DNA of 64,000 nucleotides from Arthrobacter sp. Leaf137. Its GTDB lineage: Bacteria > Actinomycetota > Actinomycetes > Actinomycetales > Micrococcaceae. Under the pieces are notes generated by a model, which saw only the letters and a program-made list of their open reading frames with translations, had not been told where the DNA came from and searched no databases. Each line of letters opens with the position of its first letter. Positions within the stretch are counted from its first letter, which is position 1. Below, one piece after another: positions 33,751-42,412 of this stretch. The position numbers and the translations under genes were made by a program. The stretch spans positions 124,172 to 188,171 of the forward strand of contig NZ_LMOI01000021.1 of NCBI RefSeq assembly GCF_001423525.1, read 5' to 3'.

Positions 33751-34338
33751 GTGAGTAACCTGTTTTTCTGGATCATCATCCTGTCATTCGTGATCCCGAT
33801 GGCCATGCGCATGTACCGGAAATCGGTGGCCAAGCGGAACCATGACCAGAGCTTTTCCGGTCGGTACCCCGAGCAGTTCCCAGGCGCCGGCCAGTATCCC
33901 GGCAGCCAGGACCCGGGCGGCCAGTTCCCCGGTTCGGCCGGGCCGCAGAGCAGGCAGCCGCGTGATGGCTACACCCAGCAGGACTACTACTCGGGCGGGT
34001 TCCGTCAGATTGGGCAGCAGGCGCCGAACGTTCCGCAGCCCGGACCCTACCAGTACGGCCAGCCGCCGGTTCCCGGCCAGGCCGGGCAGCCCTTTGGACA
34101 GCCGCCGTACGGGGAGCAGCAGTTCAACCAGCCTCCCTACAACCAGCCGCAGCCCGGCCAGCAGCAGCCCGGGTACTCCGCGCCGGAACAGCCGGCAGCG
34201 CCCGCCACTCCCCCGCCGCCGTCGGCTCCGCAGGGATTCCGGGCGCGGAAGCTCGCGGAACTGGATCAGAAGTACAGCGACGGCGAAATGTCCATGGAGG
34301 ACTACATGGCCCGCCGCAGCGAAATCATGAACGGCTAG
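33751..34338 (+). CDS. SHOCT-domain protein with membrane anchor and Gln/Pro/Gly-rich linker
   Basis: A 195-residue protein with an N-terminal membrane helix (LFFWIIILSFVIPMAM, about 4-19), a low-complexity middle (35-160) with repeated QPP/PGQ units, and a C-terminal SHOCT domain (RKLAELDQKYSDGEMSMEDY, about 163-182). SHOCT is a short helical domain of unknown binding role. A CTCTG-type short repeat lies in the spacer just upstream (about 33651-33669). GTG start at 33751 after GAGAGG. Confidence 0.82.
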   Translation: MSNLFFWIIILSFVIPMAMRMYRKSVAKRNHDQSFSGRYPEQFPGAGQYPGSQDPGGQFPGSAGPQSRQPRDGYTQQDYYSGGFRQIGQQAPNVPQPGPYQYGQPPVPGQAGQPFGQPPYGEQQFNQPPYNQPQPGQQQPGYSAPEQPAAPATPPPPSAPQGFRARKLAELDQKYSDGEMSMEDYMARRSEIMNG

Positions 34339-34398
34339 CCTGGGCCGCAGAAGCCCTTTGAGCGTCCCCCGGGCGTCATCAAGTCCCCCGGACCCATC

Positions 34399-34462
34399 AA
34401 TCAGGGGCCTGTCCGCACAACCCGGTCCTTGAGGGTTCGGATCTGCGGACAAGCCTCTGATT
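34399..34462. terminator. 19-nt-arm palindrome between SHOCT gene and metX
   Basis: Arms 34399-34417 and 34444-34462 match at 17 of 19 positions, with a 5-bp inner hairpin (AACCC/GGGTT) inside the loop. It lies 18 bases past the metX stop, between converging genes, and probably terminates or stabilises the metX transcript. No T-run follows on either strand. Confidence 0.65.
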
Positions 34463-34480
34463 CATGTGCAAGCCGTGCTG

Positions 34481-35596
34481 CTAGGCCAGGAAGTCCGACC
34501 GGAGCTGGGCGCCCAGCTGGCCGATTTCGGTCAGGAAGCCGTCGTGGCCGATGGGCGCCTGGATGAGGTGGACGCCAACGTCGCCGGGCAGGGCGTGGGC
34601 CAGCTCGTGCGACTGGGACGGGAAGTAGAGCCGGTCCGATTCCACGGCCGCCACGAAGAACCGGGCGCTGGTCCGGGCGAGGGTATCGGCCAGGCTTCCC
34701 CGGCCACGGCAGACGTCGTGGCTCATGAGCGCCTCGGTGAGGGCGATGTAGCTGTTCGCGTCGAAGCGCCGGACGAGCTTGTTGCCCTGGTGGTCCAGGT
34801 AGCTCTCCACCTGGTACCGGCCCCTGCCGGCAAGGACCCCGCCCTGCAGCGGCGACTCCGAAGCCTGGGCTTCACGGCCGAAGCGGTGCTCCAGCTCGGC
34901 CGCGGACCGGTACGTTATGTGGGCAATGCGGCGGGCGAGCGCCAAGCCGTCCTCGGGGCAGGGACCGCCGTAGTAGTCGCCGTCGTTGAAGTTCGGGTCC
35001 TGGCGGATGGCCAGGGTCTGGGCCTGGGCGAACGCGATCTGTTCGGCCGTGCTGGCGGCTCCCACCGCGATGACGGCGCAGCGCTTTACCCGTTCGGGGA
35101 ACGTGACGGCCCATTCCAGGGCCCGGGCGCCTCCCATGGAACCGCCCAGCACCGCGTACCAGCTGCCGATGCCCAGCTGGTCCGCCAGGCGTGCTTCAGC
35201 TTCCGTGCTGTCCCGGAGCGTCACCAGGGGGAACCTGGAGCCCCAGGGCTTTCCGTCGGGGCCGGGCGAGGACGGCCCGGTGGAGCCGTAACAGCCGCCG
35301 ACGATGTTGATGGAGACCACGAAGAAGCGGTCCGTATCGACGGGTGCGCCGGGCCCGGCCAGGTGCTCCCACCAGCCTTCCTCATCAGTGTCCCCGCGGG
35401 TCACGTGCGTGCTGCCGGTCAGGGCGTGCTCCACCAGGATGGCGTTGCTGCCATCCGCGTTCAGCGTCCCCCACGTTTCGTACGCCAGGGTGACGTCCGG
35501 CAGGTATCCGCCACCTTCGAGCTGCAGCCCGCCAATGGAGGCATAGCGGACAATTCCGTGTTCGGGTGCGGTTGTACGGGCGACGGTAACCGTCAT
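34481..35596 (-). CDS. metX: homoserine O-acetyltransferase
   Basis: A 371-residue alpha/beta-fold enzyme that acetylates homoserine for methionine synthesis. Family motifs are LAYETWGTLN, VVSINIVGGCYGSTGPSSP, the nucleophile Ser153 in LGGSMGGARALEW, and the His in APIGHDGFL near the C-terminus. A SAM-IV-like riboswitch lies in the leader (35643-35726), so expression should fall when S-adenosylmethionine is abundant. It is downstream of metY on the same strand but separately controlled. Confidence 0.96.
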   Translation of the reverse strand: MTVTVARTTAPEHGIVRYASIGGLQLEGGGYLPDVTLAYETWGTLNADGSNAILVEHALTGSTHVTRGDTDEEGWWEHLAGPGAPVDTDRFFVVSINIVGGCYGSTGPSSPGPDGKPWGSRFPLVTLRDSTEAEARLADQLGIGSWYAVLGGSMGGARALEWAVTFPERVKRCAVIAVGAASTAEQIAFAQAQTLAIRQDPNFNDGDYYGGPCPEDGLALARRIAHITYRSAAELEHRFGREAQASESPLQGGVLAGRGRYQVESYLDHQGNKLVRRFDANSYIALTEALMSHDVCRGRGSLADTLARTSARFFVAAVESDRLYFPSQSHELAHALPGDVGVHLIQAPIGHDGFLTEIGQLGAQLRSDFLA

Positions 35597-35642
35597 GGCA
35601 AGACCTCTTCTACGCGCTTGCCCGCCGTCGTTTACCGGCAGG

Positions 35643-35726
35643 CCAGGTCTTCACCCGGGGCACCCCGCCGCGGAAGGAGGGTTGCCGGCCAGCAAGCCGG
35701 GGCTGTCACTGGCACTCATGACCTGG
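35643..35726 (-). promoter_or_regulatory. SAM-IV-type riboswitch upstream of metX
   Basis: On the minus strand the 5' part reads GGTCATGAGTGCCAG, followed by CCGGCTTGCTGGCCGGCAAC and CCTCC, then GGGGTGCCCCGGGTGAAGACC. CCAGGTC and GACCTGG close the P1 stem. That order and the conserved core match the SAM-I/SAM-IV clan, and the compact form plus actinobacterial host fit SAM-IV. The 46 bases before the metX ATG can hold the extra 3' pseudoknot arm and expression platform. Confidence 0.88.
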
Positions 35727-35870
35727 TTCGAGTGTACGAAACACCCCCCGCTGATGGCCAAGCATGTGACTGGTTGTGACTTGCCGGCCCGCGATGCTTT
35801 TCCCGGACGGCAGCCCCGCGGAGGGGAGGCCGGCCGCCTGGCCGGCCTCCCGCCGTCGTACGTCTTCGGC

Positions 35871-37193
35871 CTAGCCGAGCGCGCCCTTGGCGGCCCGGAA
35901 GCCCGCTTCAAGGTCTGCCAGGATGTCATCGATGTGTTCGATGCCCACGGACAGCCGCACCAGGCCGGGCGTCACGCCCGCTATTGCCTGCTGTTCCGGG
36001 GTCAGCTGGCTGTGCGTGGTGGAGGCCGGGTGGATCACCAGGGAACGGACATCGCCGATGTTGGCGACGTGGGAGTGCAGTTCCAGGGCGTCGACGAACC
36101 GCTGCCCCGCTTCGGCTCCCCCGGCAAGGTTGAAGGCGACGACGGCGCCCGTCCCCTTCGGCCCGTACTTGCGGCCGCGCCCGTACCACGGGCTGGACGG
36201 CAGGCCTGCATAGGCGACGGATTCGACGTCGTCCCGTCCTTCCAGCCAGCGGGCGACTTCGGTGGCATTGGCCACGTGGCGTTCCACGCGCAGGCTCAGC
36301 GTTTCCAGGCCCTGGGCGATCAGGAAGGCGTTGAACGGCGAGACGGCCGAGCCGAGGTCCCGCAGGAGCTGGACGCGCGCCTTGAGGATGTAGGACAGGT
36401 TTGCACCGAGGAGCCCGTTCTCCCCGAGGTCCCGGCCGTAGACCAGGCCGTTGTAGGTGGGATCCGGGGTGTTGAAGCCCGGGAACCGTTCCGGGTCCTT
36501 GCTGAAGTCGAACTTGCCCGAGTCGACGATGACGCCGGCGATTGCCGCTCCGTGCCCGCCGAGGTACTTCGTGGCCGAGTGGACCACGATGTCGGCCCCC
36601 CATTCCAGGGGACGGATCAGGTAGGGCGTGGAGAGGGTGTTGTCCACAATGAGGGGCACGCCGGCCTGGTGTGCCACCGCGGAGATGCCTTCGATGTCCA
36701 GGACGTCCTGGCGCGGGTTGGAGACCACCTCGCCGAAGAACAGCTTGGTGTTGGGCTGCACGGCGTCCCGCCACTGGTCCAGGTTGTCCGGGTCCGCCAC
36801 GAACGTCACGGTGATGCCGAACTTCTTCAGCGTGTGGGCGAACAGGTTGTAGGTTCCGCCGTACAGGCTGGGGCTGGCCACGATGTGGTCGCCCGCCTCG
36901 GCGACGTTCAGGATGGCGAAGGTCTCCGCGGCCTGGCCGGAGCTGAGCAGCAGGGCGCCGAGTCCCCCTTCGAGGCTGGCGATCCGCTGCTCCACGGCCT
37001 CCTGGGTGGGGTTGCCGATGCGGGTGTAGATGGGGGCCAGTTCCGCCAGGGCGAACCGGTTGGCCGCGCTTTCGGCGCTGGGGAACACAAACGAGGTGGT
37101 CTGGTAGATGGGCAGTGCCCGGGCGCCGGTGGCGCCGTCGGGCTCCTGGCCGGCATGGATCTGGCGGGTTTCGAAGGACCATCCGTTGGACAT
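35871..37193 (-). CDS. metY: O-acetylhomoserine sulfhydrylase
   Basis: A 440-residue PLP enzyme of the Cys/Met-metabolism family that makes homocysteine from O-acetylhomoserine and sulfide. The start FETRQIHAGQEPDGATGARA and IYQTTSFVF are family-typical; the PLP lysine is Lys209 in VVHSATKYLGGHG. It provides the next step after metX. A second SAM-IV-like riboswitch lies in its leader. Confidence 0.95.
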   Translation of the reverse strand: MSNGWSFETRQIHAGQEPDGATGARALPIYQTTSFVFPSAESAANRFALAELAPIYTRIGNPTQEAVEQRIASLEGGLGALLLSSGQAAETFAILNVAEAGDHIVASPSLYGGTYNLFAHTLKKFGITVTFVADPDNLDQWRDAVQPNTKLFFGEVVSNPRQDVLDIEGISAVAHQAGVPLIVDNTLSTPYLIRPLEWGADIVVHSATKYLGGHGAAIAGVIVDSGKFDFSKDPERFPGFNTPDPTYNGLVYGRDLGENGLLGANLSYILKARVQLLRDLGSAVSPFNAFLIAQGLETLSLRVERHVANATEVARWLEGRDDVESVAYAGLPSSPWYGRGRKYGPKGTGAVVAFNLAGGAEAGQRFVDALELHSHVANIGDVRSLVIHPASTTHSQLTPEQQAIAGVTPGLVRLSVGIEHIDDILADLEAGFRAAKGALG

Positions 37194-37272
37194 TCAAGGC
37201 TCCTTTGACGTGGGCCCGGCATGCTGTGAGCACCACGGGCCGCGCTTGCCGCCCGGCCGTTGCCGGACAACC

Positions 37273-37355
37273 AGGTCCTCACCCGGGGCACCCCACCGCG
37301 GATGGAGGGTTGCCGGCCAGCGAGCCGGGGCTTGGCGCTGGCACTCATGACCTGC
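37273..37355 (-). promoter_or_regulatory. SAM-IV-type riboswitch upstream of metY
   Basis: The same conserved core as before metX occurs here: GGTCATGAGTGCCAG, CCGGCTCGCTGGCCGGCAAC, CCTCC and GGGGTGCCCCGGGTGAGGACC, with CAGGTC/GACCTG closing P1. Eighty bases separate it from the metY start. The two copies are nearly identical in the core and differ mainly in P1 and loop bases, often in compensating ways. Confidence 0.88.
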
Positions 37356-37464
37356 GCCCAGTGTAGGAACACCTTGGCGGCGGCGGACAGGATTGTGACG
37401 AACATGGTCTCCGCGACCGCCTGCATGACGGAAAACTGACACCCAAGAAAATGAAAATTTCGAG

Positions 37465-37483
37465 TAAGGCAAGCCTAAGCTGA
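37465..37483. promoter_or_regulatory. DtxR/IdeR-like iron box candidate
   Basis: The 19 bases TAAGGCAAGCCTAAGCTGA match the classical iron-box pattern TTAGGTAAGCCTTACCTAA at 14 positions by my alignment. It lies 32 bases before the VOC gene ATG in the spacer shared with metY. Iron control of either gene is inference. Confidence 0.4.
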
Positions 37484-37514
37484 GAGCCCGATCACAAAGT
37501 GCCAAGATGTTGGC

Positions 37515-38153
37515 ATGCGCATGGATCACGTCTCTTACGCCTGTGAACACGATGGCCTCGCGGCCACGACCGAACGAATTGCATCTGCCCTCGGCGTTGA
37601 GGCAGTGAAAGGCGGGGTACATCCCCGGTTCGGGACCCGGAATATGATCATCCCGCTCGCGGGCCACAAGTACCTCGAAGTGGTGGAGGTCCTGGACCAC
37701 CCCGCGTCGGACAAGGCCCCCTTCGGACAGGCCGTACGGGCCCGTTCAGCAGCGGGCGGCGGCTGGATGGGCTGGTGCGTCGAAGTGGACGACCTCGCCC
37801 CGTTCGAAGAGCGCCTCGGGCGCTCGGCCGTCAACGGCAACCGCAAGTTCCCGGACGGCCGGGAACTGGTGTGGAAGCAGATCGGCATCCTCGGGCTCAT
37901 CGCCGATCCCCAGGTTCCGTACATGCTCAAGTGGGAGGGCGACCCCTCACTGCACCCGTCCAACGCCTATGACAGCAGCCTCAAGATGAGCTGCCTGACC
38001 ATCGCCGGTTCCGCTTCGCGGGTCACCGAATGGCTGGGCGAGCCGGTGGAGAAGCCGCTGGAGGACGTGGCTGTCGAATGGGTGGCCCCGCACGGCACCC
38101 CCGGCATCCTGTCCGTCACCTTCGAAACCGCCAATGGAGCAGTCACCCTCTGA
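37515..38153 (+). CDS. VOC-superfamily (glyoxalase-like) protein
   Basis: A 212-residue protein beginning MRMDHVSYACEHDGLAATTE, as in glyoxalase-like domain proteins. Two related halves are visible: the first with HPRFGTRNMIIPLAGHKYLEVVE and a second starting near LKMSCLTIAGSA. The His and Glu in these positions could bind a metal. Enzymatic role unknown. It is divergent from metY and followed by three hairpins. Confidence 0.82.
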   Translation: MRMDHVSYACEHDGLAATTERIASALGVEAVKGGVHPRFGTRNMIIPLAGHKYLEVVEVLDHPASDKAPFGQAVRARSAAGGGWMGWCVEVDDLAPFEERLGRSAVNGNRKFPDGRELVWKQIGILGLIADPQVPYMLKWEGDPSLHPSNAYDSSLKMSCLTIAGSASRVTEWLGEPVEKPLEDVAVEWVAPHGTPGILSVTFETANGAVTL

Positions 38154-38161
38154 CCCTCCAC

Positions 38162-38266
38162 CTGTGGTCCGGTTTCACACCGGACCACAGACGCGGGCGC
38201 CTGCCCGCGCCAGCTTCGGCCGCCATGGGGTGGTGACAACGGCGTCACCACCCCATGGCGGCCGAA
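38162..38266. terminator. array of three hairpins between converging genes
   Basis: Three successive inverted repeats fill the spacer: a 12-bp perfect stem (38162-38173/38179-38190), a 7-bp CGCGGGC/GCCCGCG stem (about 38192-38209), and a 23-bp perfect stem with a 6-base loop (38215-38237/38244-38266). They separate the VOC gene from the converging CPBP gene and probably terminate both directions. Confidence 0.75.
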
Positions 38267-38296
38267 TCCATTTCCCGGCCTGCCGGCCTGCCTGGC

Positions 38297-39079
38297 CTAT
38301 CCCAGGCCGACGGCCTTTCCGAAGAGGCTGAAGCCCACGAACGCCACGATGTCCAGCAGCGCGTGCGCGATGACCAGCGGCATCACGCGTTTGGTCCGGG
38401 TGTAGATCCAGGCAAAGACAATGCCCATCACCACGTTCCCGATGAAGGGACCGAAGCCCTGGTACAGGTGGTAGCTGCCGCGCAGCACCGAACTGACGGC
38501 AATCGACAGCGGCACGCTCCACCCGAACCTGCCGAAGCGGTCCAGGAGGTAGCCCACCACGATGACTTCCTCCACGATGCCGTGCCGGATGGCGGAGAGG
38601 ATCAGCACCGGCACGGTCCACCAGTAGGCGTCCAGGGCGCTGGGGATGATGGCGGTGGTGATCCCCAGGGCACGGCCCGCAGCGTAAAGGCCCAACGACG
38701 GGATGCCGATGAGTGCGGCCAGCCCCACCCCCTGCAGCAGGTCCTTGCCCGGACGGGCGAAAGTGAAGCCCAGTCTCGTGAAAGCTGACCCAGACTGCGG
38801 TCCGAGGTCCCCGGAGGACGCCTGCCGGGAGCCCGTGAGGAAGTACAGCACCAGCAGGACCGGGACGAGGGCGAAGATGATGTCCAGGAGCTGATAGGTC
38901 AGGTCGAAGTATTCGCGGGTGCTCTGGGACCGGTTGAGCGTCGAGGTTCCCTCGACCAGCGGCGCCCGGGTCATCTTGTCCAGGAGCTGCACTACCGAGT
39001 ACACGGCGGACTGCCCCAGGGACAGGCCCAGGACAATCCAGACTTCGAACGCCAGGCGGCGGCGGGAGGGAACCAGCAT
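38297..39079 (-). CDS. CPBP-family intramembrane protease homologue
   Basis: A 260-residue protein with about eight membrane segments. The CPBP (Abi/CAAX-protease) glutamate pair is Glu170-Glu171 in RHGIVEEVIVVGYL, and the two later metal-site histidines appear as His204 (GSYHLYQG) and His239 (VIAHALLD). The Arg that normally completes EEXXXR is Val175, so catalytic competence is uncertain. It converges with the VOC gene. Confidence 0.86.
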   Translation of the reverse strand: MLVPSRRRLAFEVWIVLGLSLGQSAVYSVVQLLDKMTRAPLVEGTSTLNRSQSTREYFDLTYQLLDIIFALVPVLLVLYFLTGSRQASSGDLGPQSGSAFTRLGFTFARPGKDLLQGVGLAALIGIPSLGLYAAGRALGITTAIIPSALDAYWWTVPVLILSAIRHGIVEEVIVVGYLLDRFGRFGWSVPLSIAVSSVLRGSYHLYQGFGPFIGNVVMGIVFAWIYTRTKRVMPLVIAHALLDIVAFVGFSLFGKAVGLG

Positions 39080-39129
39080 GTACCCATCTTGCCCGCAGTT
39101 TCTGGGCCGGGGCTGATGGCCCCGCCGTG

Positions 39130-39921
39130 TCAGGGCACGGGGGCGACGATGACCTCGGTGCCCTTGGCCTCGAAGGCGGCCTTGTCCCGCGGCGAGATGC
39201 CGGCGTCCGTGATCAGCCGTGTGAAGTCATAACCGTCCATGGTGGCGAAAGCACGCACCCCCACCTTGGAGGAATCGGCAATGACATAGGACACCCGTGC
39301 CCGGCTGGCCAGGAGTGCGTTGACCGATGCCTCACCCTCCCCCGTGTTGGTGGGACCCACCTCGGGGTCGATGCCATTCACGCCGATGAAAGCGATGTCC
39401 AGGACCACCTTTTGCATGATGATGTCCGTATACGGGCCTACCAGCTCGTAGGACCGCGGGTTGAGGATGCCCCCGGTCACCATCACCTTGATGTTGGGCC
39501 GCACCGCCAGTTGCCCGGCAATGTTGATGGCATTGGTAACAACCGTCAGCGTTGACTGGTTGGAGGGGGCGTTCAGGTCCTCACGGGTGGCCAGGATCTG
39601 GGCCAGTGCCGTGCTGGTGGTTCCGCCGCACAGGCCGATGACGGCACCGGGCCGGATAAGGGCGGACGCCGCCCGGGCGATCTGCTCCTTCGCCTCGGCA
39701 TGGTCGTCCCGGTTGTAGCGGCCGGGCAAATCGTAGGCGAGGGCGCCGGTGGTGGCACCGCCGCGGGTGCGGGTCAGCAGCCGCCGCTTGGCCAGGCTGT
39801 CCAGGTCCCGGCGCGCTGTGGCGGGCGAAACCCCGAGGGTGTTAACAATCTCGTCCACTTCCACCTGGCCGGCCCTGGCAAGCAAGTCGAGGATGGCGGT
39901 CAGGCGGTCAGTGCGGGTCAT
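39130..39921 (-). CDS. DeoR-family transcriptional regulator
   Basis: A 263-residue repressor. The N-terminal helix-turn-helix is VEVDEIVNTLGVSPATARRD (about 19-38) followed by the DeoR wing RLLTRTRGGA. The C-terminal DeoRC sensor shows AVIGLCGGTTSTALAQIL and DIAFIGVNGIDPEVG, sites that usually bind a sugar phosphate. It lies 104 bases after hutI on the same strand, with an AT-rich spacer likely holding its own promoter. Target genes unknown. Confidence 0.92.
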   Translation of the reverse strand: MTRTDRLTAILDLLARAGQVEVDEIVNTLGVSPATARRDLDSLAKRRLLTRTRGGATTGALAYDLPGRYNRDDHAEAKEQIARAASALIRPGAVIGLCGGTTSTALAQILATREDLNAPSNQSTLTVVTNAINIAGQLAVRPNIKVMVTGGILNPRSYELVGPYTDIIMQKVVLDIAFIGVNGIDPEVGPTNTGEGEASVNALLASRARVSYVIADSSKVGVRAFATMDGYDFTRLITDAGISPRDKAAFEAKGTEVIVAPVP

Positions 39922-40025
39922 GCGGGCCTCTCAGTACAACGGCCACCACTCCGGATGACGTTTCATGATCATAACAGACCTCAAACAATCATCTAACGTC
40001 AAAGTGTGGAGGGCGGATCCGTTGT

Positions 40026-41237
40026 TTACCGTTCCCGGACACCGGCCCGCCACACAGCGTACGTCAACGGCATGCCCGGGCGGTAGGCGAGATGGGTGGC
40101 GGACGGTGCGTTCAGCAGGTGCAGGTCGGCCCGGTGTCCGACGGCGATGGAACCGACGGCACGTTGGCCGTCGGCATCGGTGCCGCGTTCCTTGTGCAGC
40201 GCCAACGCGCCGCCATAGGTGGCCGCACGGACCGCCTCGTGCACACTGAGCCGCATCTGCAGTACGGCCGTGGCCACGCAGTACGCCATCGAACTGGTGT
40301 AGGAAGTACCCGGATTGCAGTTGGAGGCGAGGGCCACCTGGATGCCCGCATCCAGGAGGGCACGGGCCGGGGCCAGCGGCTGGCGGGTGGACAGGTCGCA
40401 CGCCGGCAGGCAGGTGGCCACAGTCCCGCGCACCCCCGACCCGGACGCCGGGTCCCAGCCGGACCAGGTTCCGGCCAGGGCGTCAATGTCGGCGCCCGCG
40501 AGGTAGTTGACGTGGTCCACGCTGGCGGCTGCCATGTCCACTGCCAGCCGGACGCCCGGACCCTCACCCAGCTGGTTGCCGTGCACCCGCAGCCCCAGCC
40601 CGGCATCCCTGCAGGCCTGCAGGACGCGGCGGGACTGGTCCTCGGTGAAGGCGCCCTTCTCGCAGAAGACGTCCGCCCACTGCACATACGGCCTGACCGC
40701 CGAGAGCATCGGCCCGCACACCAGGTCTGTATACGCGTCAGCGTCCTGGCCGGCGGGAACCAGGTGGGCACCAAGGTACGTGGCCTGGTCCGCGGCGGTG
40801 GAGGCAATCCGGGCGCTGCGCGCCTCCTGCTCCACATCGAGGCCGTAGCCGGTCTTTGTCTCCAGGTACGTGGTGCCCTGCGAAACGGCCTCGGCCACCC
40901 TGCCCAGGGCCAGCCGCGTGAGATCGAAGTCGGAGGTGGCCCGGGTAGCGTCCACTGTCACCGCGATCCCGCCGGCCGAGTACGATTCCCCGGCCATCCG
41001 CGCCTCGAATTCCGCTGTCCGGTCACCCGCGAACAACAGGTGCGTGTGGGAGTCCACCCAGCCGGGCAGCAGCGCGCGCCGCCCCGCGTCGACGGCGTCG
41101 TCAGCAGCGGGAGCGTTGGCCGCCGGCCCGATCCAGGCGACGCGTTCGCCCTCAATCACCACCGCCGCATCCTTCAGGATCCGGTGCTCCAGGTCCTGGG
41201 TCATCAACTCGGCGATATTGGTGATCAGGATGCTCAT
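40026..41237 (-). CDS. hutI: imidazolonepropionase
   Basis: A 403-residue amidohydrolase that opens imidazolone propionate to formimino-glutamate in histidine breakdown. The metal-binding start is WVDSHTHLLFAGDR, then the family segment ARSARIAST, HGNQLGEGPG with a further His, VDHVNYLAG, and the catalytic Asn/Ser region ALASNCNPGTSYTSSM. Other hut genes (hutU, hutH) are not adjacent. It follows the FAD oxidase by 11 bases, so it is the last gene of the tdh-kbl operon. Confidence 0.92.
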   Translation of the reverse strand: MSILITNIAELMTQDLEHRILKDAAVVIEGERVAWIGPAANAPAADDAVDAGRRALLPGWVDSHTHLLFAGDRTAEFEARMAGESYSAGGIAVTVDATRATSDFDLTRLALGRVAEAVSQGTTYLETKTGYGLDVEQEARSARIASTAADQATYLGAHLVPAGQDADAYTDLVCGPMLSAVRPYVQWADVFCEKGAFTEDQSRRVLQACRDAGLGLRVHGNQLGEGPGVRLAVDMAAASVDHVNYLAGADIDALAGTWSGWDPASGSGVRGTVATCLPACDLSTRQPLAPARALLDAGIQVALASNCNPGTSYTSSMAYCVATAVLQMRLSVHEAVRAATYGGALALHKERGTDADGQRAVGSIAVGHRADLHLLNAPSATHLAYRPGMPLTYAVWRAGVRER

Positions 41238-41248
41238 GCTTTTATTCT

Positions 41249-42358
41249 TCAGCGCCGGATGGACCAGCGCGTGGCCGCGAGCGCCTGCGCTGTCCGGGAT
41301 TCCGGACTCGGGCCTGCCGGGCTGCCCTGCATGCTGCCCAGGATCTGGCCGGCGGCCAATTCGGCAATGGCGGCCGACGTCTGGAAGCCGTAGCCGCCCT
41401 GCCCCGCCAGCCAGTAGAAGCCAGGCGCCTCCGCGTCGAATCCTGCGACGGGAACGCCGTCGGCCGCCTCGGTACGGAGCCCTGTCCAGGCCTTGCGGAC
41501 ACCCGTAATACCCAGGGTGGTTACCGCGTTCAGCAGGTCCACCAGCCGGTCCACGTCCCCTGGCCGGGGCCGGGCGTCTTCCGGCCCGCTGGGCACGTGT
41601 TCGGACGGGGAGATGAGGACGCCGTCACCTTCGCGCCGGAAGTAGAAGGAATTGTCCGCTGCCGCCACCATGGGGCTGCCCTCCGGGAGGGGGCGTTCGA
41701 CGGCGGCAATCGCCGCAGTGCGCCGGTACGGCTGGAGTCCGAGCTTCTCCACCCCGCTGATAACGGCCAGTTCATCGGCCCAGGCTCCCGCCGCGTTCAC
41801 CAGCACCCCGGCTTCGAAACCCTCGGCACCGGCACCCACCTGCCAGCCCGAGCCGAGGTGCTGGGCGGAATGCACCCTTGCTCCGGTGATGATGTCCGCG
41901 CCGGCCTCTACGGCCCGCCTGCGGTGATCCTCCAGCAGCAGCGGCGCATTGCTGCCAAAGGATCCTTTGTCCAGCCCCGCCGCGGCAAAGGATCCGGGGA
42001 CCAGCGCCGGGCACAGCTGCAGCGCTTCGGCGTGGGAGATGGGCTGCATGGAGCCGCTGGCCTCCGCCGTCACCTCTTCCTCAGTGCCGATGAGCATGAA
42101 GCTGCGCGGGGTCAGGACGGGCTCGGGGAGTTCGGCATCGCGGGCGGCCATCAGCTCCAGGGTCCGGGCGGTCAGCTCCTGCACCACCGGCGGACCATAG
42201 CTGGGGATGAGCTGGCGGGCGGAGCGGGAGGACGTGTGGTACGCCAGTTCCTGCTCCGCCTCCACCAGGGCCACGGTACAGTTCCCGGCCAGCGCCGAAG
42301 CGAGGGACAGGCCCGCAATGCCGCCGCCGACGATCAGGACATCGTAATGAGCTGCCAT
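41249..42358 (-). CDS. FAD-dependent amino-acid oxidase (DAO family)
   Basis: A 369-residue flavoprotein. The N-terminal Rossmann motif is VLIVGGGIAGLSLASALAG; the C-terminal FAD part is FYWLAGQGGYGFQTSAAIAELAA. The family oxidises glycine, sarcosine, D-amino acids or 2-hydroxyacids. Its place directly after kbl, which makes glycine, makes glycine or a related amine a reasonable substrate, but this is inference. Confidence 0.88.
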   Translation of the reverse strand: MAAHYDVLIVGGGIAGLSLASALAGNCTVALVEAEQELAYHTSSRSARQLIPSYGPPVVQELTARTLELMAARDAELPEPVLTPRSFMLIGTEEEVTAEASGSMQPISHAEALQLCPALVPGSFAAAGLDKGSFGSNAPLLLEDHRRRAVEAGADIITGARVHSAQHLGSGWQVGAGAEGFEAGVLVNAAGAWADELAVISGVEKLGLQPYRRTAAIAAVERPLPEGSPMVAAADNSFYFRREGDGVLISPSEHVPSGPEDARPRPGDVDRLVDLLNAVTTLGITGVRKAWTGLRTEAADGVPVAGFDAEAPGFYWLAGQGGYGFQTSAAIAELAAGQILGSMQGSPAGPSPESRTAQALAATRWSIRR

Positions 42359-42412
42359 GCCATCATCCTTGCAGAGATATCGCCGTCCGGTGCCCGGAAG
42401 ATGCAGGCGCCC

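Noticed and set aside
35595..37208. A 537-codon open frame on the plus strand
   Set aside because: It crosses the metX riboswitch and runs antisense to metY; no protein features.
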